Shown here piece by piece: positions 54,184-62,193 of a stretch of 64,000 bases of DNA (its first letter is position 1; every line of letters starts with the position of its first letter). This DNA comes from B30-G6 sp963701385 (GTDB taxonomy: Bacteria > Desulfobacterota > Desulfobacteria > Desulfobacterales > B30-G6). Under the pieces are notes generated by a model that was given only the letters and a program-made list of their open reading frames with translations, was not told the DNA's origin and did not search any database. The stretch spans positions 248,001 through 312,000 of the forward strand of contig CAVOZW010000014.1 of the NCBI GenBank assembly GCA_963701385.1, written 5' to 3'. The translations under genes and the position numbers were made by a program.

Positions 54184-54663
54184 ATGAAAAAGATTTTTTT
54201 TGTTGGGTCGTTCATTTTATTTCTCGTGCTCTCTTTTTGGGCGGCGCAACCAGTTTTCGCTGAGGGAAAAGCCGGATTATCCTCTGGACAAACGCTTTAC
54301 GTGGCGGCATATTCTCATATTTACTCCGGCAACCGTGAAAAACCCTTCCTGCTGACGGTAACCTTAAGCATTCGAAATGTGGACCCAAGGCATCCTATTA
54401 CCATAACCCGGGTCGATTATTACCAGACACAGGGGGCATTGCTAAAAAGTTATATGGAAAAGCCAAACACCTTAAACCCGCTTGGATCTTTGCGCTATAT
54501 TGTGCCGGAAGGTGACAAAGCGGGTGGCTCGGGCGCCAACTTTATGGTTGAATGGAAATCTGAACAACCCGTCAACCCGCCTATGATCGAAACCGTAATG
54601 ATTGGAACCCAGTCTCAACAGGGCATATCTTTTACCTCTCGCGGTCAGGTTGTCATCAAATAA
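54184..54663 (+). CDS. DUF3124 protein, exported
   Basis: The 159-residue protein has a signal peptide (MKKIFFVGSFILFLVLSFWA, cleavage near VFA). The DUF3124 domain follows: LSSGQTLYVAAYSHIYSGNR near 31-50, FLLTVTLSIRNVDPRHPITI near 55-74, and the conserved end VMIGTQSQQGISFTSRGQVV. Function is unknown; it is a beta-rich periplasmic protein. GATGGAGG precedes the start. It lies 44 bases before corA and is probably part of the same envelope transcript. Confidence 0.88.
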   Translation: MKKIFFVGSFILFLVLSFWAAQPVFAEGKAGLSSGQTLYVAAYSHIYSGNREKPFLLTVTLSIRNVDPRHPITITRVDYYQTQGALLKSYMEKPNTLNPLGSLRYIVPEGDKAGGSGANFMVEWKSEQPVNPPMIETVMIGTQSQQGISFTSRGQVVIK

Positions 54664-54706
54664 AAATGAATTCGTTGAGTGCATGAACTGGAGCAGGAGA
54701 CTGCGC

Positions 54707-55765
54707 ATGCCAATTAAAGAATATTCCAAAAAAGCAGGTCTTTCCCCGGGGAGCCTGGTGCATGTGGGCGAGAGAAAAGTCGAAGACGTCAAAATCACCA
54801 TCATGGACTTCGATGAAGCCGAATTTCGTGAGTTGCATGCCAATGATTTAGGAGCCTGCGGGCAGTTCATGCAAACGGATTCGATTACCTGGATCAATAT
54901 TTCAGGTATTCACGATATCGACATGATCCAAAAACTGGGCACCTGTTTCAACTTGCACCCCCTGGTTCTGGAAGATGTTTTAAACACGGAGCAGCGGCCA
55001 AAGATGGATGATTTCGACGATTATATTTTTTTGGTTCTCAAGATGGTCTACCCGGATGTGGCACATCAGGGCGTACAATATGAGCAAATAAGTTTCATCA
55101 TCGGTCCGACCTATGTGATCTCGCTGCAAGAGGTCGAGGAGGATATTTTTGATTCGGTGAGAGAACGAATCCGGCAAGGAAAGGGACGTATTCGAAAGCA
55201 GGGGAGCGATTATCTGGCCTATGCGATGATCGATATGGTGGTGGATCAATATTTTAAAATTCTCGAGGATCTGGGGGAACAGATTGAAACACTGCAGGAT
55301 GCGGTGATCGAAAACCCCGAGCCCACATCCCTGGGCATCATTCAGAATCTGAAAAAGGAGATACTTTTTCTGCGCAAGTCCATTTGGCCGTTGCGGGAGA
55401 TTATCCATGCATTGACACGAGAAGATTCTGAATTGATTCGCAAGGAAACCGTGATTTTTTTACGGGATGTCTATGACCACACCATCCAGATCATCGACAC
55501 CTTGGAAACGTTTCGGGACATGTTGTCCGGAACGCTCGACATTTACCTGTCGAATGTGAGCAATCGGATGAATGAAGTCATGAAAGTATTGACGATTATG
55601 GCCACCATCTTTATTCCCATGACCTTTATTGCCGGGATTTATGGGATGAATTTCAAATATATGCCGGAACTTGAATGGGCTTGGTCGTACCCGATACTCT
55701 GGCTGGTACTCATTACCATGTTTTTGGTGATGGTGTTATGGTTCAAACGCAAAAAGTGGTTTTGA
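54707..55765 (+). CDS. corA: magnesium/cobalt channel CorA
   Basis: This 352-residue CorA-type divalent-cation channel has a large cytoplasmic N-terminal domain with VNTEQRPKMDDFDDYIFLVL-type motifs near 90-110, a long stalk helix, then TM1 ending in the selectivity motif YGMNF (near 310) and TM2 before the basic end FKRKKWF. ATG 54707 is chosen for AGGAG nine bases upstream; an ATG at 54683 is possible. CorA imports Mg2+ driven by membrane potential. The mechanosensitive channel gene follows after 13 bases. Confidence 0.95.
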   Translation: MPIKEYSKKAGLSPGSLVHVGERKVEDVKITIMDFDEAEFRELHANDLGACGQFMQTDSITWINISGIHDIDMIQKLGTCFNLHPLVLEDVLNTEQRPKMDDFDDYIFLVLKMVYPDVAHQGVQYEQISFIIGPTYVISLQEVEEDIFDSVRERIRQGKGRIRKQGSDYLAYAMIDMVVDQYFKILEDLGEQIETLQDAVIENPEPTSLGIIQNLKKEILFLRKSIWPLREIIHALTREDSELIRKETVIFLRDVYDHTIQIIDTLETFRDMLSGTLDIYLSNVSNRMNEVMKVLTIMATIFIPMTFIAGIYGMNFKYMPELEWAWSYPILWLVLITMFLVMVLWFKRKKWF

Positions 55766-55778
55766 TGCAAGGAGGCGC

Positions 55779-57896
55779 ATGTTGAAGCCAAAACCCCTTA
55801 AAAAAATATATCGCTGGTGTGGCTTGTTTTTGGTTTTTTTTCTGACGATTTGTCTCGATATCATCCCGGTACAGATGGATTATGGAGACTCGAAGCCTTT
55901 GTTTTCACAGATAATTACGGGCATGAAACCTGCCTTCGCACAACATGTCGGGACGCTTTCAACGGGTCAACAGCGTGAAGAAGGCGAGCGCCAGGAATGG
56001 TGGAAGCTTCGAAGCCAAAAGCGGGTGCCGCTGGCTGAGTTGTCATGGGATAACATAGCCAATGATATTGGGAATCTGAGGCAAACTCTGGGAAGGATAG
56101 GTGCGTGGTACCCTAAGGGGTGGGCGGGTCTGAGAAAAGAGCTGGCAGCGCAAGGCGCTTTTTGGTTGATATTTATAGCCCTCTTGGCTGTTACGCAATA
56201 TCTGCTCATAAAAGGCCGCCGCTACGTAAAAAAATGTGTGGGGACAATAGATAAAGACCTATTTTTCTTTAGGCATCTGAGCCTGTACACCATTTATCGC
56301 TCCCTTCTGCTGGCGGGTGCCACACTGCTAGTGTATCTATATCTCTTTCTGGCGTCACCGGCAACGGCCCTTCCGGGGTTTTTACGATTTCTGGCAGCGG
56401 TTCTGATGATTGTGTTGCTTACAAAGTGGGCCAGGTGTTTCGTAACATACTGGTTTTTAGGGCAAGGCTGGATAACAGAGCGCGACGACAAGCGTTTAAG
56501 CGCTATGTTGACGGGTGTGCGATACGGGGCTATCCTTTATATCTTCTTGTCGGGGTTGACGGGAACGGAGGGCACACTCCCGAGCGTTCTGGGTGTTTTT
56601 ATCGAATTGTCTTTGCTCGTATGGATGCTTCACTTCTGGAAACAGTTTTCCCTAAACCAGGCAGCCCGGATAAGCGTTTCAAACCGATGGCACCAAGTGA
56701 CCCTAACCATGGTCAAGGTACTCTCGTATGCCGTCGTTGGCGGAGGCCTTGTCATGGACCTCCTGGGTTATGGATCCTTTTCGATTTACTGGGTGGCGTC
56801 CTGGGCTGCCAGCCTTGTCATTTTCTTGTGGGCCGGAATGTTCTTCATGCTCCTGAGGGAATGGCGGCGACAATTGAAGGCCCAGGTGGCTGGTGCTATG
56901 GCAGATGAATCCGATGCGGGTCAGCCTTTTAAATGGGTAATTTTACAGCTTTCGTGGCTGTTCGGGTTCGGGGTTCTGGCGGTGTTGCTGATCATGGCAT
57001 GGGGCGGCAGGCAGGCCATCATGGTTGACATCGTCGATGTGCTCACTTACCCCGTCAGCATCGGCGAGATCCGCTTCAGTGTCATGAACGGTATCAATGC
57101 GGTCATTGTCATCGTTCTGACACACACGCTGGTGCGCTTCTGGCGATTTGTTTTAAAGGAGAAATTACTGGCCGACAGCGGGATGAACGTGGGGTTACAG
57201 CATTCGATCACCATGATTAGTGTCTACGCAGTCTGGGCTTTTGGCATCATGTTGTGCCTGCACACTTTCGGTGTGGGTACGACCACTCTGGCCCTCGCTT
57301 TTGGCGCCTTGGGGATCGGACTCGGTTTCGGGCTGCAGAATATTTTCAACAATTTTATCAGCGGCATCATTTTGCTTTTCGAACGTCCCATTCAGGTGGG
57401 GGACGATATCGAAATCAATGGCACCTGGGCCACGGTAAAGAAAATAAATGTTCGTGCCACGGTCGTCGAGACATATGACAATGCATCCATCATCATTCCC
57501 AACTCCGAGTTTATCAGTTCCCAGGTCACCAACTGGAGTTTCAATGACAAGCGTTTGAGACGCAGCATCGATGTCGGCGTGGCATACGGCTCCGACATCG
57601 AACAGGTACGCAAGACCATGCTGGAAATTGCCGACCGCACCAAAAAGGTCTTCAAACAACCCAAGCCCGATGTGATCTTCAGAGACTTTGGGGACAGTGC
57701 CTTGGTATTCCGTTTGCGCGTTTGGACGGATATCGAAAACATATTCAAAGTGGAGACGGCTATCCGCTTTGAAATCGACAGACTTTTTAAAGAAAAAGGA
57801 ATCGTCATTGCGTTCCCGCAACGGGATGTGCATTTGTTCAATGAAGAAGCGCCTCAGGCTGATGGCGCGATGGTGTTGGAGGAGAAAAAACCCTGA
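55779..57896 (+). CDS. MscS-family mechanosensitive ion channel, large type
   Basis: This 705-residue membrane protein has a signal-like N-terminus, about ten helices, and a C-terminal MscS core. TM3 is ALAFGALGIGLGFGLQNIFN near 505 with the gly/ala pattern, followed by FISGIILLFERPIQVGDDIE and the beta domain (VRATVVETYDNASIIIPNSE), ending in the alpha/beta vestibule (VIFRDFGDSALVFRLRVWTD). The long N-terminal part resembles MscK/YbdG-like relatives without a large periplasmic domain. It would release solutes at hypo-osmotic shock. GGAGG precedes the start. It is likely co-transcribed with corA. Confidence 0.92.
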   Translation: MLKPKPLKKIYRWCGLFLVFFLTICLDIIPVQMDYGDSKPLFSQIITGMKPAFAQHVGTLSTGQQREEGERQEWWKLRSQKRVPLAELSWDNIANDIGNLRQTLGRIGAWYPKGWAGLRKELAAQGAFWLIFIALLAVTQYLLIKGRRYVKKCVGTIDKDLFFFRHLSLYTIYRSLLLAGATLLVYLYLFLASPATALPGFLRFLAAVLMIVLLTKWARCFVTYWFLGQGWITERDDKRLSAMLTGVRYGAILYIFLSGLTGTEGTLPSVLGVFIELSLLVWMLHFWKQFSLNQAARISVSNRWHQVTLTMVKVLSYAVVGGGLVMDLLGYGSFSIYWVASWAASLVIFLWAGMFFMLLREWRRQLKAQVAGAMADESDAGQPFKWVILQLSWLFGFGVLAVLLIMAWGGRQAIMVDIVDVLTYPVSIGEIRFSVMNGINAVIVIVLTHTLVRFWRFVLKEKLLADSGMNVGLQHSITMISVYAVWAFGIMLCLHTFGVGTTTLALAFGALGIGLGFGLQNIFNNFISGIILLFERPIQVGDDIEINGTWATVKKINVRATVVETYDNASIIIPNSEFISSQVTNWSFNDKRLRRSIDVGVAYGSDIEQVRKTMLEIADRTKKVFKQPKPDVIFRDFGDSALVFRLRVWTDIENIFKVETAIRFEIDRLFKEKGIVIAFPQRDVHLFNEEAPQADGAMVLEEKKP

Positions 57897-57972
57897 CGGG
57901 TCCGCGCCTTTTCTTCAAGTGACGCCAACCCAAACCCCACCCACCGGGCAATGATGGTGTTCAAGTATCTCT

Positions 57973-60900
57973 ATGAAAACGTGGTCAAAAACAGTCGGAA
58001 TTGGTATCGGTGTTTTCGCGGCAGGCCTGATTATTTTGGCGGTGAGCCTATTCAGCTATGCCCGTAGCGATCATTTCCGCCAAATGATCTTAAAAAGAAT
58101 CAATGCGTCGATTGCCGGAAATTTGATGCTAGCCCGGCATGACATTTCCTTTCTGCAAGGTCGTATCGTTCTCGAAAACCTGACCGTAATATCCGCGTCC
58201 GGACACCGGCTTGCAGCCCTGGATTACCTGTCGGCCGACATTGCCTGGCTGTCGCTTCTAAAGCGCACCATCGACATTCAAAGCATGGTGCTTAATAACC
58301 CGGATATCCGGATCCAGAGCGGTCAGGACGGCACCCTCGATATTGCCGAGGCCTTCAAGGCACCTTCGGCTCGTCCGGCACCGCAGGCAGCCAAAAAGCC
58401 GGGTAGTCCGTTAGCGGTGGTGGTACGAAATGCAAGGGTGACAGGTGGTCATGTATATTGGGTCGACGAACCAGACCATCTTCATCTGGATCTGAAGCAG
58501 ATCACGATTCAGGCCCGGGTTGATCTTATAAGAAAAACAGGCGCACTTAGACTTCAGGTGGCGGACACGGCCGTGACACACGGCGGTCGTCATCTGAACA
58601 TTCGCCCCCTCAGCGCGTCTGTGGTGCTGACAGAAAATCGTCCGCTGTCCGTTGCCTTGTCGGCAAAAACCGATTTTGCGGAAATCGCACTGGCGGGAGA
58701 CGTTCGTCAGGTGTTTGGCGACCCCGTCTTGAACCTTGAGCTGGCATTCAATGCTTCGATGGCCGAATCGAAGGAACTGATGATTCTGCCGCATGGATAT
58801 TCGGGGATGGCAAACGGGAATATTACCGTTCAAGGGAGCTGGCGTGATCCTGACGTGGACTTAGACCTGACCTACAACGACGGTTCCCTGGCAGGCTACC
58901 CTGTTAAGGCCTTGCGTGCAGACCTGAGCCTGAAGAAGCGACGGCTTTTGGTGCAGCAGCTGGATATTCTGGCAGGTTCGGGTGAAATTCGTCTTGAGGG
59001 CCATCTAAATCTGCAGGATGTGTTTCCGAAGGGTTTGATTTCTTCGCAGATACATCCTGACAAAGCCGGCTATACGATCAAAGCAAACCTAAAGCATATG
59101 GATGTCAACTTCCTGGCCAAAGATATCGATGGTATTCAGGGCTATTTGAATTCAAAGCTTACGATTGAAGGACAAGGCATCGATTTCAATAAATTATCGG
59201 CTTCCACAACCATTGACGCCGTGCTGGAAAATTTCTTTTCAAAGGGGATGCACCACCCCACGAAGATGCAATTGCAGGCATCCGCAAAACTAGAAGCGGG
59301 TGTGATCGACCTGCGTCAGATGACGATGCTTGTCGCCAAAACGCGTTTGAAAGCCCTCGGCACAGTTGATCTTACCGCTGGTTCCATCCAGGCTACACTG
59401 GCCGCCGACACGGATAACATCCAGAATTTGCTTTCCGTGCTGGGCGTGAATGGGAATTCAGGTGCATGTGCCGTGAAGGCGGAGGTATCCGGCCCCTGGA
59501 AACAGCCCCATATCGCAATCGATTTGAATGGAAGACAAATCCAGTCCAATGGCATACGTCTGGGGGACCTATATCTGGCTGCAGGCTTAAATCAAAAGGG
59601 TCTTCTCGAAATATCATCTTTGAACCTGGAGAACCAGGGGACACGCGTCCAGGGCGGCGGAACGATTCAACTGTTCAAGGATGGATTTCGGCTTCATGAA
59701 AGCATGCCCGTTGCGGGAAGACTGACATTGATCCAGACCCAGATCCAGGATTTTTTGGACGACGGACGTGTGGGCGGCACATTTGACGGGGATTTGCAGC
59801 TTGATGGAAGCGTGTATTCACCCCAGGCAGCCGCACTCCTGCGAGGAAGAGACCTCGCCTACAAAGAAACCCCGTTGGGGGATATCGATGCCGACATCCG
59901 ATTTGTTAACGGCGGCTTTCTTTTGAATCGATTACATCTGGAGAACCAGGGTGCCTCGTTTATTCTGACCGGGGGCATACGGGTATTTGAGCCGAATTCA
60001 TGGCATCGGCTGGCAGCGCCCGTGATTGACTTGGACATTCAAGGGCAGGACATAGCCATTGAAGCCTTCCTTCAAGACATAAAGGGAAAGCTGTTCCTCA
60101 AAGCCCATATTGAGGGGCCGACGTCTTCCCTCAAGGGGCAAGGGACCATCGAGGGAAAACAGCTGGATGTTAACGGGCAGGGCGTGGAACGGGTGGCACT
60201 GGACATTGAACTGCAAGAAAATCGTCTGCACATATCAATGCTGGAGGCATTTGTGGATCCAGGAGGCGTCGTGAATGGCACGGGCTGGATCGACTTAGAT
60301 CAACGCTTTTCGTTTGATCTTCATTCAACGGATTTGCAGCTCAACACGATTGACAAAATACGAGAGATGGAAAAAGTCGCCGGGAAGGCTGACTTCCACG
60401 TCTGGGGAGAGGGCAGCCTGAAAGACCCGGCCGTTTACGGCGATATTCATGTCAGATCGGTTCAGGTCAACGGTGAAGAAATGGATGATTTCAGATTTCG
60501 AATCGAACTTGTCCACAACCAATTATCCGTCAAGGGGCATCAGACCTTTGAGCTCAATCTTGATTACCATCTGTCAAACAGGGACTTTTCTATCGATCTT
60601 CTCTTTGTAGACACGGAAGTAGCACCCTTTTTACTCGCCACAGGTACAAAGGACGTGGGCGGAAGGCTGAGCGGCAAGGTCGTTGCCAAGGGGAACACGG
60701 CCTTTCTTGAGAAGAGTGAAGCGCTTTTGGACATATCCATGTTGTCTTTGACCTATCGCGGAGACGTGCTTGCCCATACAGACAAGGTTCAAGGAGAGCT
60801 GAGAAACCAGCAATTGTCGATTCCTGTATTTCAATTGAATTTTCTCAAATCAGGACAGTTGCAGATAAGGGGATTCGGAAATCTTGACGGCGCGATTGAA

Positions 60901-62193
60901 TTGACTGCGGACGGGAATATTCCGGCCAAGGCTGCCATGCCTTTTTTTGAAGATATCACCGATGTCGAAGGCGATATACGTCTTCATGCCGAGATAAAAG
61001 GATCGGCCGAAAAACCTGTATTGTCGGGCGAGATCCAACTCGATGATGTGGGCTGCAGCCTGACTCAAATTGACATATCCCTTAAAGGTGTCAATGGAAA
61101 GATCCAACTGACGTCTTCTCAGATAGCCACCGAGAACTTGACCGGAAATCTCAATACAGGGCTGTTTGAGATCCAAGGCGCCGTGGCGCTCGAAAATTTT
61201 CGCCCCGATAGCCTTCAACTGCAAGTGAAAACCCATACAATTCCCATCCGTGTTCCTGAGACAATGGAAGTGGTGATCGACGCGGATCTTACCGCTGCGG
61301 GACCGCTGAAAAATCTTACCCTAGAGGGTGATATCGTTATCTTGGAAGGGGTCTATTATAAAAATGTGAAAGCAAACCTGTTTCAGGATACGAAAGAGAA
61401 AAAACAAATCGAAGATCTGCCCGCGAAAAACACGAAACCTACCCTTTTCGATCAAATAACGACCCGTATTCAGTTGAAATATCGGGAACCATTTATGGTG
61501 GACAATAATATCGCTCATTTGGAAATCCAGCCTGATCTGGTCCTTTCCGGCACATTGGACGACCCGGTCATAACCGGGATTGCAAAGGTTGGTGACGGAA
61601 CCCTTCACTATCAAAATAAAACGTTTGTGGTCGAAAGGGGCATTGTCAACTTCATGAATCCATACAAAATCGAACCGGAAATCGATATCCTGGGCAATAT
61701 ACAGATACGGCAATGGCGCATTTCCCTCATGATGTCCGGGACGCCGGACAGGCTTGTTGTTGAACTGATTTCGACGCCATCGGAGGAGGATGCCGACATC
61801 CTTTCACTGCTCGTGTTCGGGAAAACCACTGATGAAATGAGAGGCACCAACGATGGCGGCATCGAGACAACAGAAGCGCTTTTAGCGAAGGTGATGGCAT
61901 CGTCGTTCGGGGGGGACATCAAGGAAGCCACCGGCTTGGACTACCTGGAGGTAGAAACAAATCCCGAAGAATCGGAAAGGGATTCAGACACCATTCAAGT
62001 GACGGTGGGCAAAGACCTTACCGAGCGTATGACCGTAAAATATACCATTGAATCCGGAAAAAACGGATACCAACAACGTACTGCCACAGAATACAAGCTT
62101 ATCGAATACATTTTGCTGAGCGGGTTTCAGGACATCGAAGGGAATTACGGTGGTGAAATTATTTTCAGGGTTGAGTTCCGTATGTTTCAGTAA
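57973..62193 (+). CDS. tamB: TamB-like (DUF490) AsmA-superfamily envelope protein
   Basis: This 1406-residue protein has one N-terminal membrane anchor (VGIGIGVFAAGLIILAVSLF near 9-28), then an AsmA-like start and a very long beta-helical region of repeated strand patterns (LSAKTD.., GQGTIEGKQLDVNGQG.. and similar). It ends in the conserved DUF490/TamB domain, whose end reads YILLSGFQDIEGNYGGEIIF then RVEFRMFQ. TamB-like proteins span the periplasm as a hydrophobic groove, carry phospholipid to the outer membrane and work with an Omp85 partner. Its stop overlaps the next, Omp85, gene by about 44 bases. Confidence 0.93.
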   Translation: MKTWSKTVGIGIGVFAAGLIILAVSLFSYARSDHFRQMILKRINASIAGNLMLARHDISFLQGRIVLENLTVISASGHRLAALDYLSADIAWLSLLKRTIDIQSMVLNNPDIRIQSGQDGTLDIAEAFKAPSARPAPQAAKKPGSPLAVVVRNARVTGGHVYWVDEPDHLHLDLKQITIQARVDLIRKTGALRLQVADTAVTHGGRHLNIRPLSASVVLTENRPLSVALSAKTDFAEIALAGDVRQVFGDPVLNLELAFNASMAESKELMILPHGYSGMANGNITVQGSWRDPDVDLDLTYNDGSLAGYPVKALRADLSLKKRRLLVQQLDILAGSGEIRLEGHLNLQDVFPKGLISSQIHPDKAGYTIKANLKHMDVNFLAKDIDGIQGYLNSKLTIEGQGIDFNKLSASTTIDAVLENFFSKGMHHPTKMQLQASAKLEAGVIDLRQMTMLVAKTRLKALGTVDLTAGSIQATLAADTDNIQNLLSVLGVNGNSGACAVKAEVSGPWKQPHIAIDLNGRQIQSNGIRLGDLYLAAGLNQKGLLEISSLNLENQGTRVQGGGTIQLFKDGFRLHESMPVAGRLTLIQTQIQDFLDDGRVGGTFDGDLQLDGSVYSPQAAALLRGRDLAYKETPLGDIDADIRFVNGGFLLNRLHLENQGASFILTGGIRVFEPNSWHRLAAPVIDLDIQGQDIAIEAFLQDIKGKLFLKAHIEGPTSSLKGQGTIEGKQLDVNGQGVERVALDIELQENRLHISMLEAFVDPGGVVNGTGWIDLDQRFSFDLHSTDLQLNTIDKIREMEKVAGKADFHVWGEGSLKDPAVYGDIHVRSVQVNGEEMDDFRFRIELVHNQLSVKGHQTFELNLDYHLSNRDFSIDLLFVDTEVAPFLLATGTKDVGGRLSGKVVAKGNTAFLEKSEALLDISMLSLTYRGDVLAHTDKVQGELRNQQLSIPVFQLNFLKSGQLQIRGFGNLDGAIELTADGNIPAKAAMPFFEDITDVEGDIRLHAEIKGSAEKPVLSGEIQLDDVGCSLTQIDISLKGVNGKIQLTSSQIATENLTGNLNTGLFEIQGAVALENFRPDSLQLQVKTHTIPIRVPETMEVVIDADLTAAGPLKNLTLEGDIVILEGVYYKNVKANLFQDTKEKKQIEDLPAKNTKPTLFDQITTRIQLKYREPFMVDNNIAHLEIQPDLVLSGTLDDPVITGIAKVGDGTLHYQNKTFVVERGIVNFMNPYKIEPEIDILGNIQIRQWRISLMMSGTPDRLVVELISTPSEEDADILSLLVFGKTTDEMRGTNDGGIETTEALLAKVMASSFGGDIKEATGLDYLEVETNPEESERDSDTIQVTVGKDLTERMTVKYTIESGKNGYQQRTATEYKLIEYILLSGFQDIEGNYGGEIIFRVEFRMFQ

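Noticed and set aside
53853..54215. 120-codon minus-strand frame with a C-terminal GKKRGRP stretch
   Set aside because: It overlaps the R4 repeat and the start of the DUF3124 gene antisense, and no domain is visible.
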